From assembly GCA_963556495.2 (NCBI GenBank), contig OY747705.1, forward strand, positions 4,989,501 through 5,053,500: a stretch of DNA of 64,000 nt, read 5' to 3'. The notes beneath the pieces were generated by a model. That model searched no databases, was not told where the DNA came from, and saw nothing but the letters and a program-made list of their open reading frames with translations. Made by a program: the position numbers and the translations under genes. Positions 10,569 to 21,643 of the stretch are shown here, piece by piece (within the stretch, counting starts at the first letter, position 1; every line of letters starts with the position of its first letter). This DNA comes from Valencia hispanica (Eukaryota > Chordata > Actinopteri > Cyprinodontiformes > Valenciidae).

Positions 10569-11268
10569 AGACCGTTTCTCCAAGGCCTGCCACCTAGTGG
10601 CTCTTCCAAAACTTCCCTCCGCAGCCCTGACGGCCAAGCTATTATTCCACCATGTCTTCCGACTTCGGACAGAGGCCCTCAGTTTACGTCACGAGGAATT
10701 CTGCACGTCCCTAGGAGCCAAGGTCCAATTGACCTCTAGTTTTCACGCCCAAGCTAATGGCCAGTGTGAGCAGGAACTGGGAGACGCTCTTCGTTGCGTC
10801 TGTGCCACCAACTCCAGTTCCTGGAGTACCCACCTCCCATGGGTGGAGTACGCCCACAACGCCCTCGTCTCTGCAGCCTCCGGCGTCTCACCGTTTGAAG
10901 CCTCCATGGGGTAACAGCCCTCACTCCTCCCCCTCTCCATCCCTGACCCTGTCATCCCCTCTGTCCGCTCACACATCAGGGCCTGCAGAAGAGTCTGGAA
11001 TCAGGCACGGGCTGCCCTCCAGCGCTCCTGTGCGCTCAACAAACGCTATGCTGACCGTCGGCGCATGCCTGCCCCCTCCTATACATCTGTCCGGTTAGTC
11101 TGGCTCACTGCTAAGGACTTTCCCCTGAAAGGGGTCTGTAGGAAACCGTCCCCCAGTTTCCTTGGCCCATTCTCCATCGAAGCCGTCATCAGCCCATGTG
11201 CGCTCAAGCTCCCTGCCCATTACCGTGTGCACCCAGTGGTCCATGTCTTCCAAGACCACAACAGGTGA
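10569..11268 (+). pseudogene. pol: Gypsy 1 integrase core C-half and C-terminal domain
   Basis: It starts with DRFSKACHLVALPKLPSA. After a gap it has GAKVQLTSSFHAQANGQCEQ (the region of the catalytic glutamate; QTE/QCE form), then VEYAHNALVSAASGVSPFEA, typical of Gypsy integrase. After a stop and shifts come NKRYADRRR and FLGPFSIEAVISPCALKLP, ending in the segment before a chromodomain (VHPVVHVFQ). Several stops and shifts break it. Confidence 0.8.
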
Positions 11269-11317
11269 TTCCACCTATTTTTTCTCCAACTTGGGCAGCT
11301 TTAATCTGCTCTAGTTT

Positions 11318-11837
11318 AACCTCACACAAAAACAAGTATTAGCCTCTCATTCGCACTAATAATACCCCACACATATACTTGTATGTATGAATGTATCATT
11401 TTTGATATATGTGAGGAAAATTTCAGTAGTATATATGTGTGGTTTCTTTCATTTTGATTATGTGAGAGAATGCTGGCATTAGTGTATGCATGCTTTTATT
11501 GGTGTGAGTGAGAGGAAAACATACTTTATGTCTCTCACGGCACCTCATACATGGACTTCCAGTATTTGGACTTTATGTCAGTTAGTAAGACATAAGGAGT
11601 CTAGCAAAGAATCCAGTTTTAGTTTTGGAGAAACTATTCTCAGACCCCAAACACAAGCGTAGATCTCTTAATTGAGCACTTTTTCCCAGTTTGCTTCGTT
11701 TCCTTTTCCATTTCATCTTCTTCCTATTCTTGTTTTTTCTCATTTTTCCTATTTTCTTTTCCCACATTAAATAGCTCTCCCTGCATCATTCTCACTGTAA
11801 TGTATTTTCCTCTGTCCTACTTCTTTTGTGTGAGGTT
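11318..11837. repeat. Possible MITE with 14-bp perfect inverted ends
   Basis: AACCTCACACAAAA at 11318 has its exact complement at 11824-11837. The region between is AT-rich and non-coding, with the words GGCATTAGTG and GTGTGAG repeated. No target duplication is evident, so this could be chance. Confidence 0.3.
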
Positions 11838-12118
11838 TCCCCTTCGGCATTAGTGTTCTTTATGTAGAAGGAATAGAAATCTCATTATAGGAGCAAAATT
11901 CTGATGTTCTAATTTCCTTTGTGCGTTTGATCACCTGAAAGAAATACACGAAAAATCTTTGCAGGCTTGTGCTGCTCTTTATGGCTTGTTGGATTCAGCC
12001 TCTGACTAGGAAACAGGTCTAAATGAATACCTGTCATCTTTTGCCATTGTTAAGTGAAACAAAAATCATTCTCTAATTTCAGCTTAAAAAACAAACGAAT
12101 CTGCAGAACATGCTTGCC

Positions 12119-12190
12119 CAGGGGCGTTTTCTGGACCTGGGCACATTGGGGGCTGAGCCCACACCCTTGTACAGAAATATGGGGGAACAT
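12119..12190 (+). mobile_element. hAT-like left terminus
   Basis: CAGGGGCGTTTTCTGGACC followed by GGGGGCTGAGCCCAC is the usual start of a widespread fish hAT family. No right end with a matching 8-bp duplication was found. The stretch 12190-12628 that follows is AT-rich and otherwise empty. Confidence 0.4.
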
Positions 12191-12718
12191 GCACAGCAAA
12201 AAAATGCTTTTAATTAAAGCTTTCTTGAACATTATGGTACCTTGTTTAAAGCCAAATACAGTAATATGAACATCAGAATGTATTTTTTAAATTTAAATGT
12301 GAAAATTTAAACAAGATCTCTAAAATCAGTGTTGATATTAAGTAAGACAGGATGATAGAATTCGTCAGTAGATAATTATTTTCTTTTTTTTACATTTTTC
12401 TTTCCCTGACGAGCACAAAAGTTAGTTCTGTGTCAGGTTGCATGGTGGACCTATGTGTCTTCTCCTCTCTTCTTCTCATTTCTGTCCTGTCTATGTCATC
12501 TGTAAACCAAGTATAACATCGAATTTCTTTTATCATAATAGATGCTATCAAAAGGTAATCATAAAAGGGAATTGACCTTTGCAACATGATTAGTGTTCAA
12601 GTGTCATTTATTGGGGGAAATTGCCTCAATTATAAGATAAGATAGTCCTTTATTTGTCCCACATCTGGGGGAAATTCCAGCTGTTACAGCAGCAGTAAAA
12701 AGTCAAAGATTTAAAAAT

Positions 12719-12757
12719 ATTAATAATAATAATAATAATAAAAATAATAATAATAAT
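12719..12757. repeat. (TAA)n microsatellite
   Basis: About 12 near-perfect TAA units with one A-rich interruption, directly beside the palindromes in the 3' part of the L2 LINE. Confidence 0.8.
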
Positions 12758-12760
12758 GCT

Positions 12761-12844
12761 GTATATGCTGTACAGCATATACACACAAACATCAATATTG
12801 ATGTTTATGTGTATATGCATATACACATAAACATCAATATTGAT
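12761..12844. repeat. Perfect palindromes: 22 bp and 54 bp
   Basis: 12761-12782 is a perfect 22-bp palindrome centred on GTAC. 12791-12844 is a perfect 54-bp palindrome centred on TATGCATA; its half-arm contains ATCAATATTGATG. The two lie 8 bp apart. Such DNA can extrude as cruciforms and may arise by template switching next to the (TAA)n tract. Confidence 0.9.
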
Positions 12845-12927
12845 AATAACAGTAATGGCATGGAAATAAATTAACTAAATTAAGTAACTAATAAATTAAC
12901 AGACAGAAAGTGATGGTACAGGGTGAA

Positions 12928-14968
12928 CTACTGGGAACAGAGCTGATTATACAGTCTGACAGCAGGAGGAAGGAACGACCTGTGGTATCTCTCCTTCAGA
13001 CACTGTGGATGGAGGAGTCTGTTGCTGAAGGAGCTGTTCAGTGATGTTACTGTGGCATGCATAGGGTGAAGAGCATTGTCCATCATAGATGATAACTTGG
13101 CCATCAATCTCTTTTTGCTCACCACCTCCACTGCATCTAAGGAGCCCCCCAGCACAGAGTTAGCCTTCCTCACCAGCTTGTTTAGTCGTTTCCTGTCCGC
13201 AGCTGAGATGCTGCTGCCCCAAGAAGCCACTCCATAAAAAACGGCTGATGCTACCACTGAGTCATAAAAAGTCCTTAGCAGGGTCTTCTGCACCCCAAAG
13301 GACCTCAGCTTCCTCAGCAGATACAGCAGACTCTGACCCTTTTTATAGAGAGCCTTGGTGTTATCAGTCCAGTCCAATTTGTTGTTCAGGTGAACACCCA
13401 GATATTTATAACAGTCCACCATTTCTGTAGCTGTTCCCTGGATGGTCACTGGAGTGGGGGGAGGACAATTCTGCCTGCAGAAGTCCACCACCAGCTCTTT
13501 GGTTTTCCCCGCATTGATGTGGAGGCAGTTTTGTTGACACCAGTCCACACAGTTCTCGTTCAGGTCTCTGTACTCACTGTCGTCCCCATCTGTGATGAGA
13601 CCAACAATGGCAGAGTCGTCAGAGAACTTCTGGAGATGTCAAGATGGAGTGTGGTGGGTGAAGTCAGAGGTATACAGCGTAAAAAGGAAGGGGGCCAAAA
13701 CAATTCCCTGAGGGGCCCCTCTACTACAGGTGATCCAGTCTGATACACAGTCCCGTAGCCTCACAAACTGTGGACGGTTAGTGAGGAAGTCCAGGATCCA
13801 TGATGTCAAGTGATGGTCCACTCCAGAGTCCTGCAGCTTGTCCCCTAGAAGTGCAGGCTAGATGGTGTTAAATGCACTGGAGAAATCATAAAACATGATC
13901 CTCACAGTGCTGCCCTTAGTGTCAAGGTGGGAAAGAGCTTTCTGCATGAGGAAAATGACAGCATCATCCACCCCGATGCCGGGCCAGTAGGCAAACTGTA
14001 GGGTCTAACGATGAGCTCACCACAGAGCGGAGGTGGGACAGAACCAGCCGCTCCAGGGTCTTCATCAGATGAGAAGTTAACGCTACAGACCTGTAGCTGT
14101 TGAGAACCTTCGGGCGGGGGATCTTTGGCACTGGTACCACACATGATGTTTTCCAAAGCAGCGGTACTTTCTCCAGTCTCAGGCTGAAATTGAAAAGGTG
14201 ATGAACAATCACACTGAGCTGGTCTGCACAGCATCTCAGGATCCTCGAGCTGATGCCATCACGACCCACAGCCTTCCTCATCTTTAGTCGACTGAGCTCC
14301 CTTCTCATCTGCCATGTTGTGAAGGACAGGCTGACTCTGGAGCTGGATGGCCGAGGGCTGTAGGGAGTGGTGGTGTATGTGGGGAGGTAGTTGAGGGGTC
14401 TACTTTGAAGGACTGGAGATGTTAGGTGTCTTGGCTGTGAGCAGACTGCTGTGGCTAAAGCAGCTGAGATAGGAGGCAGACAGGGCTCATGTGGTGGGAA
14501 TGATGGGGGTTGTGAAGGAGATGGCTGGTTAGGGGGGAGGGCAGATGCCTTATTAAACCTGTTGAAGAAGTTGTTCAGGTCATCTGCCCACTTCTTGTTC
14601 CCTACAAGCTGTGAGTTGGTCTCCTTATACCCAGAGATGGATTTCCGTCCTCTCCAGACCCCACTGATGTTGCTGTTCTGCAGCTGGTCCTCCATCTTAT
14701 TCTTGTACTGAGCCTTGCCCTCTCTGATCTTTCTCTTCAGCTTCCTCTGCACAACCCTCAGTTCATCTTTGTCCCCTGACCTAAAAGCACTCCTCTTCTG
14801 TTTTAGTAGTGCCTTAATGTCAGGAGTAATCCACGGCTTATTATTGGAGAAGCATCGTACAGTCCTGCTGGGGACAGTGGTCTCCACACAGAAGTTGATG
14901 TAGTATGTGATGCTCTCCGTTAGCTGATTGATGTCTTCCCCACAGTCATCACTAAACACATCCCACAC
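12928..14968 (-). pseudogene. L2 copy 1: reverse transcriptase
   Basis: The product would copy LINE RNA at the nicked target. In coding order: an endonuclease-RT linker ending in NKKWADDLNNFFNRFN, RT start KAVGRDGISSRIL and VPVPKIPRPKVLNSYRSVAL, then LTNRPQFVRL and SRGAPQGIVLAPFLFTLYTS. The catalytic segment reads FSDDSAIVG, the form used by L2 (seen across 13590-13640). The C-terminal part contains NAGKTKELVVDF, YKYLGVHLNNKLDW and LLYLLRKLRSFGV. Breaks occur near 13560-13640 and 13850-13990, so it is inactive. Confidence 0.85.
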
Positions 14969-15095
14969 AGTTCTGTCAAAACAATCTTTTAGAGCCTCCT
15001 CAGCTTCAGCAGACCAGATCTTTACCGAGTGTTTGATTACCGGTTGTCTGTGAACCAGAGGTTTGTACTCAGGCTGAAGATGGATCAGTTTATGA

Positions 15096-15494
15096 TCAGA
15101 TCTGCCCAGGGGGGGTAGGGACGTAGCATATTAGGTAGTACGGCCTCATACTAACCGCTAACAGTTCAATATCCTTACTGCAAAGCTGTTCTTTCACAGT
15201 AATGTGTTCGAGTTTACACCATCTGTTGTTAACAAACACAGCCAAGCCCCCTCCTTTTCCTTTACCACTCTCCTTCGTCCTGTCAGCACGTAGATGCATG
15301 AATCCATCTAGTGAGATGAGAGCCTCTGGCGTTACGTCCGTTAACCATGTCTCCGTGAAAAACATAAGGCTACACAGCCGGTACTGCCGTTGATGGCGCT
15401 GTAATGCCGTTAGTTCATCCAGTTTGTTAGACAGAGACCTCACATTACCCATGATGATAGAGGGTAGGACAAGTCGACAGCGTTTTCGTCTCAT
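15096..15494 (-). pseudogene. L2 copy 1: endonuclease, internally deleted
   Basis: The APE-type endonuclease that nicks the target. Visible motifs are NVRSLSNKLDEL (metal-binding N region) and FFTETWLTD (ETWL). The frame then jumps from MRPYYL, near 15130, to the sequence for GRSDHKLIHLQPEY, near 15070-15110. The middle with the GDFN motif is missing, roughly 300 bp compared with related copies. A short stretch upstream to 15650 has no ORF1-like frame. Confidence 0.8.
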
Positions 15495-15660
15495 ACGACA
15501 CGCAGCTCCTCCACGACATCCTCTCCTCTTCCTCCTCAGCTCACGGGGGATGTTGGGTCTACTAGCATGTAGCGCCGTTATGTTGTTGTTGAGCGCTAAC
15601 AGCTGATCTCTAGTGTATACGTTACTATGGCAACGCAGTCTCCATAAGCAAACACAGGAG

Positions 15661-15661
<1 letters not shown>

Positions 15662-15721
<60 letters not shown>
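15662..15721. repeat. (TA)n microsatellite
   Basis: About 30 perfect TA units immediately 5' (on the minus strand) of the L2 copy. Confidence 0.95.
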
Positions 15722-15724
<3 letters not shown>

Positions 15725-16109
15725 TTAATTATGAAATATAATAAATGCTACTTAAAGGTTAAAATAATTCTATTTAAATGCAGATGTACACTACTTATTA
15801 CATTCTAGAGCTGCACTGAATTATCATTTGATCAATAAATCAGTCAAAATGTTAAATGAGTCGTGATTTTAATCCTGCTCTGCTTTCTGCAGGAGCTCCT
15901 TCTGTTCTGAATTTATGAAGATGCCTACATTATCACTTCTTGTGTAGATAATATTTTAATGAATGGTAAATTAAGACAGAGAAATATCTTTAAGTAGTTG
16001 GAATTATTTATGCGTTTTATGTATTTATGTTTACATCAATATAAACCCCTCGTGTTGTGGGTATGATGTCATTCACTCAGTCTAGGCCCTGGCCCCTTTG
16101 TATTACAGC

Positions 16110-16188
16110 CCCGCTTTTATTATGACACCCCAGCATCATCACTGGCCCCCATTTAGCTCTCTTTAAAAACCTCTTGGATACACCCCTG
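16110..16188 (-). mobile_element. hAT-like terminus
   Basis: On the minus strand it begins CAGGGGTGTATCCAAGAGG, a common fish hAT end. The flanking 8 bp do not match those of the left-type end at 12119, and the subterminal sequences differ, so they are not the two ends of one element. Confidence 0.4.
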
Positions 16189-16202
16189 CTCAGCAGTCTA
16201 AA

Positions 16203-16735
16203 TTAAGTGTTTTTAAGCTTATATAAATGCAGATGATCCAAAATGCAGCTGCTCATCTCATTTGTAACCTGAGGAAAATAACTCATGTCACTCCTCTGTT
16301 CAGATCTCTGCACTGGCTTCCAGTAGCTGCCCACATCAGATTCAAAGCTTTGAAACTCACCTACAGTGTGGTAAACTCCAAAGCCTTGTCTGTACCTGAA
16401 CACTTTGGTCCGAGGCTCCTTTACCATCTTTACAGCAATATGCTTTACCATCTTCACAAAAAGGCTAAAAACAGAACTTTTTTCACAACTTCCTAGGCAC
16501 TTAAAAAAACAAACATTTTTTGCAACTTCTTAGGCAAAAACATTAAAAAAAGAAAAAAAATATGCATATATTTTGGTTAGGGTTGAGACATTTCTTTTTT
16601 ACAGTGCTTACTAGCGCAAGTGTGTGACCCTTACTTAGTTTAAGCTTATGTTCCTCATTTGTAAGTCGCTTTGGATAAAAGCATCTGCTAAATGCCGAAA
16701 TGTAAACGTATGTAAATGTAAATATTATTCAAGCA
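16203..16735 (+). mobile_element. UnaL2-like LINE fragment
   Basis: The C-terminal RT-adjacent region is recognisable: MIQNAAAHLICNLRKITHVT and FRSLHWLPVAAHIRFKALKL (16227-16400). The tail GTCGCTTTGGATAAAAGCAT, CTGCTAAATG and (TGTAA)n-like repeats (16663-16730) is the conserved stem-loop tail of UnaL2-type LINEs and the SINEs that use them. The copy is strongly 5'-truncated and decayed between 16440 and 16650. Confidence 0.75.
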
Positions 16736-17972
16736 TTACTATCTATAAGCATTTTGAATATGACTCACTGAATTAAATTCACTTTAGGGTTAAACACAGC
16801 GGGTCTGATGCACGTTAATAAATACCGTTATTAATTTAAACTCTCAGAGGAGTTTCTGTTTCTTTCTTATTTTTCATGTTTGTTTGTTTGTTTGTCTGTT
16901 TGCTTGTTCTGCTATTGAAAAATCTCCCCATGTATGAAGTTCATGAAGCTGCTCTGTCTGTGTTTCACCCCAGTGCGAACACCTGAGCGCATTGTGGCGC
17001 AGATGTGAAAGCAAAGCTATATCTGCATGGCTGAACACGCTACAGCCATGCACATAATAAAATACAAGTCAGCGTGTTTCAGAACTTTGTGGAGTAAGTC
17101 CTGGTCCTGCTAAGGGGAAAAGCAACCAGCCAGTTATGGGGCGGGAATGAGCTTGCAATGAGCAGATGTATTTTTTGGCTCCGAGGCGATTTGGAGCTGT
17201 AGTGGGACAGATCAATGGGGGGACGCAGACAGATGCAACACATTTTTTTTTTGGCAATATATTTGCAAAAAGCAAATGGGTAAACATGTCTGATGGTTTT
17301 AAGATTTTCGCCAGACTATTTTAACTTGTCCGACGTGTTTTTGCAAACATGGCTGTCACAAATGATCTGCCGAATGTTCAAATAATTTGTAAGATATACA
17401 GGATTTAAATTACATGTTTGTGTACCTGTTTCATGTGTTGGCCCAGTCTTCACGTCCACTGCCAGCCACCACAACTGAAGAATTGTCCCTCTTATTTCTG
17501 TCAAAAAATCGTCTGATGTCCATTTTCTGTCGGGAGCATTGCAAATACCAGACTTTAGATTATACCGGCCTGTCAGCCAATAAACTCCTCTCTGATTGGT
17601 CATACTGCTGTGCCTGTGTTGCATTCACCGAAGCCAGGAAATTACAAAACTGCCTTGTTCATTAATGTCATATGCATATATTTTTAAGTTAAGGTAAGCT
17701 GATTCCTTCTGGTGTGTAAAAAAAAAATTTTGAGGCTTAATAAGAAATGTTCGGGGCTAGAGTCTGGAATGCCCAGGCCAGGCGACGCCACTGTGCATGC
17801 CTGTCAAATAATAACACATTCGGGAAACGTAAGTAGCATTTCAGAAGGATTTACAGTCTCTGAGTAAACATCAGTTTTAGAGCAATAAATAGGAGCTGTC
17901 GGCCATTTGCAACATCTAAGATTAAGTTACATAACCAAGTCTTGTAAAAATAATCCATCTAAATAGGAATTA
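16736..17972. other. Intergenic stretch, no recognised gene
   Basis: Contains a short (TTTG)n run near 16877-16905. The frames at 17069-17287 and 17316-17665 overlap on both strands without family motifs. I could not define element ends. Confidence 0.4.
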
Positions 17973-18407
17973 TTAAAGAGGCTACATGCAACTTTTTCCC
18001 CAAAATAAACGTAACAATAGCCTTTTTATTTGACAATTTATGACTCAAACATCTCCTGATGAGCATACTGACACCTTGTCAGCTCACAGCTCACACCTAT
18101 AAGCCTGTATCCAGTTCTTCCTATTTTCTGTCGGGTTGGATTGGACTCTGCCACCACCTCTAGTCAGCAATTAGCCTACACTTGCAAGCAGTTAGTTAAA
18201 AAACGTAGTTTCTCAAACATAATATGTATTTGACTGTTCTTTCCTCTGTAAACATAATGTTGACTTCTTTGCAGTGGATGACTTGTAAAGTGTGCACGTA
18301 CGAGCGCGCGCTGTGAGAGCGAGCAGAAAGGAAGAGCAGTTCTGTTTTTTGGCCACAGGTGTCAGTCGCGAGTTTCAATTTCAGAAAATTGCATGTAGCC
18401 TCTTTAA
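17973..18407 (-). mobile_element. TTAA MITE family A, copy 2 (435 bp)
   Basis: TTAAAGAGGCTACATGCAA at the left and its complement TTGCATGTAGCCTCTTTAA at the right, bordered by TTAA. The interior is the reverse complement of 8521-8985 with substitutions and small indels (CCCCAAAATAAACGTAACAA, AGGTGTCAGT). Two copies share the same ends, which fixes the family's boundaries. Confidence 0.85.
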
Positions 18408-18465
18408 GGATGTGAGGTAGAATCCAAAACAACCACATGAGCTGTTCCAAAGCTCTTTTTTCTCC

Positions 18466-18748
18466 TGTCACGTGGTGTGTGGAGAATGGACCCAAACGCA
18501 CTCGCTGAAGGAAGGTGCAGGATGTTTATTATAGTGAGGAGATCGTGATGATGGTGGTGAACGGAGACACTGGACATCGGGCAGGGAAGGCAGGAAGAAC
18601 GACACACCATGGGGATTGACAATTACTAATGATCCGGCCGGGAGTGAAAGGAAGTGAGGGGTCTCAAAGGCAGGAGGTGAGTGGGATCAGGTGTGGTTGA
18701 TGAGACAGACAGGTGAAGACAATGAGGCAGGAATAGGGCAGCATGACA
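18466..18748 (-). mobile_element. Solo LTR (Gypsy-like), 283 bp, TSD TCTCC
   Basis: The element starts TGTCACG and ends CATGACA, flanked by TCTCC at 18461-18465 and 18749-18753, a perfect 5-bp duplication. Read on the minus strand it carries ATAATAAACATCCTGC, a polyadenylation signal, followed by GCGTTTGGGTCC, a typical layout for the R-U5 part of fish Gypsy LTRs. No internal region remains, so this is the product of LTR-LTR recombination. It lies 58 bp from the MITE at 18407. Confidence 0.85.
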
Positions 18749-18753
18749 TCTCC

Positions 18754-19340
18754 ATACACTGAAAGCTTGTATTCATTATACTTTTATGAGAATTCATAAC
18801 AGCTTTGCCAATTTCAAAGGGGAGAGGAACCTTTCTCTATCCAAAACAACCTATTATATTCTAAATTTGAAAAACATTAAATTTTTTCCAAAAGTCTTTG
18901 ACCAGACAACTATGTCTCCTGTAAAAATGATCACTAGCTCAACTGAAATACCCTAGGTCACTTAAAACAGGACATGTAAATTTTGGTGTAACAGTTGAAT
19001 GCAAAATTGATTTGAAAACTTTAATCAAACTGTGTGCCCAAATTAATTTTTAATCATCATTTAATCACCAAGCCTACAAATCCCCTTAGAGGACATGGAG
19101 TTTTTTTATTACTACATTCCCTTGCAATACATATAGCATTCCCCTCAATAATAATAATAATAATTTACTACTCACTTTATGCGACACTGAATTCTGAAAG
19201 TCTTGCTACCACAATTTAAGGTTTTTGTATGACTTTTAGATGTTGGTTATTATCTCATTTGCGAGATACGTTAAGTTGTATATCTTTTTCTTTAGAATAC
19301 AAACGCACATCAAAATTATGTTCAAAATGCCGAAAGCAAA
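18754..19340. other. AT-rich stretch, nothing recognised
   Basis: Contains a short (AAT)n run near 19147-19163. No coding or repeat evidence. Confidence 0.4.
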
Positions 19341-19940
19341 ACAGGTAAAAACATGAACTTTCAATCCCTGCTCATGAAACACATTGATTTTGATACTGAA
19401 AATTATAGCCTGACTGTAGTCTTTAAGACTACCTTAGATTTAATTGGCCTTGGTCAAACCAACCACAGACCTACCAACTCTTGCCCACATGGTCTGGATC
19501 TTGTACTTGCATATAGCATCGAGTGTACAAAGATAATAGTACTTACTCACAAGTCTGTCCTGTCTAATTATTTTCAACTAGCTTTATGTTTGGTCAAGCC
19601 AACTACACTACCTTGGAAAGACAATTCCATTATGGTGGAGCATTAACAGAGAATATTGTCTCAGCATTTAAAGAAATGAATTTTTTTCTGTTTCAGTTCT
19701 GTTTTTGAAATGTTTTGGTCTATGTAGGTAAGCTTTCTGAGCTATCATAAATATGAGATTCACTCAAAGCTTAAATTGGAATTTTAGAAACAATCCTAAA
19801 CAAACTTTTGAAGGATGTGTTCCCTTTTATTACTGACCCCATTCTAGATACCAAACTATCTTTGGTAAACACAAATTTACCAAAGGCCTTTAATCCTTTA
19901 AACCATATAGGCCTGTTTTTGAAGCATCTGCTCAAGAATG
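19341..19940 (+). pseudogene. Decayed Rex-type LINE endonuclease
   Basis: The frame at 19353-19646 carries THGLDLVLAYSIECTKI-like sequence (as PHGLDLVLAYSIECTKI) and SVLSNYFQLAL. This corresponds to [16 protein letters not shown] and [11 protein letters not shown] in the much better endonuclease at 52835-53788. The catalytic SDH triad is changed to SNY. The piece covers only the C-terminal third of the domain; the rest to 19940 is too decayed to read. Confidence 0.65.
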
Positions 19941-20366
19941 ACATGCTCACAATGATTTTAATATAACTCAGAAACTACAATGTTTATTTTAATTGTTTAG
20001 GAATCAAAATGAAGGAAAGACTACAGAGAATACTCAAGAGTTTTAAAAAAATCCACACTTATGTTGCCAAGTGACAGTAAATTAAGATGGCATACAGTCT
20101 AAAAAATATTCACTTTGTAATATGAATATCTTCCAAAACATCTAGCAAATTACAGTACTGGATCCGTACCAAAATTGGTAAAAAAAAACAAAAAATTAAA
20201 AAACAAACAAAAGCGAAGCAAAGACGTTTTGAAAAGTTAACAGTTGATTAAAGTCCAGGCGAACCTTCCAAGTTAGCCATTTTTGGCACATTTTGGCAAC
20301 ATGTTTGCCATTTAAAATCTCTCAGGTTTCTTTAAGCTTCTGTTTCCCCCATTTACATCTCATCAT

Positions 20367-20844
20367 TGTCATGTCTTCAAAAGGACTATGCAGTGAACAC
20401 ACAAAACTCAGCGACAACAGTAATGCAACAAGAATATTAATTTTTTTTTTTCTCTGAAGGGGGGAGGGTTTCCCAGGCAAGGGGAATAACAGGGAGCTGG
20501 AGGGAGGAAACTCAGGAGCTTCCACTGGAAGCAGGGAAGAGAGGTGAGTGGAGATAATGAACTCATGTTAGTCAGAAGGTTGTGTTTAGTGATGCTGCTC
20601 TTACTTGGGAGGTGAGCAGATGTGGCCGGCAGAGGCACAAGGATGGAAGCTGGAACGGGTTTCCTTTTCGAGTTCCAGGGGAGATGGGTGCATGAGGATG
20701 GACAGGCAGGCGAGGAACCGGCTGGCTGATCTCCAGAGCACTTGATCGAGGAGCAACGGAGACAGGAAGGTAACTGCCCAGGGAGGAGCAGACACACTCA
20801 GGGCTGCAGACTGCAGTAGGAGGGGTTTAACTATTTGGCGTCCA
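20367..20844 (-). repeat. Gypsy 2 3' LTR
   Basis: On the plus strand it runs from TGTCATGTCTTC to TTTGGCGTCCA. It aligns with 32548-33058 along its length, for example AACAGTAATGCAACAAGAAT, GAGGGAGGAAACTCAGGAGC, AACTGCCCAGGG and CTATTTGGCGTC. It is about 33 bp shorter than the right copy because of an indel near 20620. The pol frame appears to end just inside the LTR. Confidence 0.85.
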
Positions 20845-21569
20845 GAAGACGAAGAGGCAGAGTACCACTCAAAGTCAGCATAAGATGGGTGACAATTATC
20901 AACCTAGGCGGGAGGAGGGGGAACGGTCGGAGGGCACAATGTGCTAGAAGTTCTGATCTGGGAGACGTGAAACACAAGGTGCACTCTGATGTGAGTGGGG
21001 AGTTTGTGGCGGACTGCAGAGGGGCTGATGACTGACTCAATGGAAAATGGTCCCAGGAACCGGGGAAAGCGTTTCTTGGATCTCTCTTCAAGCAGAACCT
21101 CCTTTGAGGGGAGCCAGACCTGTTGACCAGAAATGTAGGAGGGAGCTGGGAGGCACCGGTGATCTGCATAGCGCTTATTCTGGGCTGAGGTCCGATGAAG
21201 AACGGTTCTGGTTTGGTCCCAGACTCTTTTACATGCTTTGATATGGGTGCGTACAGAGGGAATGGTGGTGCCAGGGACTGAGCTGGGAAGGAGGGACGAT
21301 TGATAAACCTAAGGAGGCTTCGAGAGGTGAGAAATCTGAGGCTGCATAAATGTGAGTGTTGTGTGCGTACTAATCCTATGGGAGGCGAACACTCCATGAA
21401 CCGGGGTAGGTGGCGCAGACACAATGGAGAGCGTCCTCAAGCTCCTGGTTTAACCGCTCACACTAACCATTAGTTTGGGGGTGGAAGCGCTTGAGCTCAG
21501 AAAGATAAAAATCCTTCCAAACTCTAGAAATGAATTGAGCACCTACCTGAGAGGATCTCTGAGGGGATA
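20840..21569 (-). pseudogene. pol: Gypsy 2 integrase core C-half and C-terminal domain
   Basis: Coding order on the minus strand: QVGAQFISRVWKDF, then KRFHPQTNG, a stop, and NQELEDALHCVCATYPGSW (the region carrying the catalytic glutamate). Then comes NKRYADHR and KRFPRFLGPFSIESVI and a proline-rich C-terminus that resembles the lead-in to a chromodomain. Stops and shifts break it. The first half of the core, with the catalytic aspartates, is missing where foreign sequence begins. Confidence 0.75.
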
Positions 21570-21643
21570 CTGTGTAATCTGAAAACATGATGATAATAAT
21601 ATTATAATATTGGCTTGCATTTATATAGCACTTTTGAAGAAGA
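21570..21643 (-). mobile_element. LINE/SINE 3' tail fragment
   Basis: The block TTGCATTTATATAGCACTTT is the tail of the family seen at 35490-35740 and 48743-48880. It adjoins the L1 piece, so it is part of the composite insert in Gypsy 2. Confidence 0.5.

Larger units (their letters stand above)
8160..11280 (+). mobile_element. Ty3/Gypsy retrotransposon 1, broken
   Basis: Pieces of one plus-strand Gypsy pol appear in order: protease/RT start (about 8370-8520 and 8986-9232), RNase H (9447-10000), integrase zinc domain (about 10080-10220) and integrase core C-half plus C-terminal domain (10569-11268). It is cut by a TTAA MITE (8521-8985), by a copy of repeat A (9219-9446, where the central RT is missing) and by a poly(A) retroposon (10296-10568). 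No LTR was recognised at either end. It is related to, but separate from, the longer minus-strand Gypsy at 20-33 kb. Confidence 0.8.
12629..15660 (-). mobile_element. L2 (Maui-like) LINE, copy 1
   Basis: A minus-strand L2 LINE with endonuclease (15096-15494) and RT (12928-14968). Its 3' tail lies at the left (ATTTCCCCCAGATGTGGGAC, then AATAAAGG and TATCTTATC). About 3 kb is present, lacking the second half of the endonuclease and probably a full 5' end. It differs in sequence from the two other L2 copies (42.6 and 61.9 kb), so it belongs to another L2 subfamily. The 3' part holds (TAA)n and a large palindrome. Confidence 0.85.

Noticed and set aside
12119..16188. A hAT element with an L2 inside, using the ends at 12119 and 16188
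   Set aside because: The flanking 8-bp words (TGCTTGCC and CTCAGCAG) do not match and the subterminal sequences differ.
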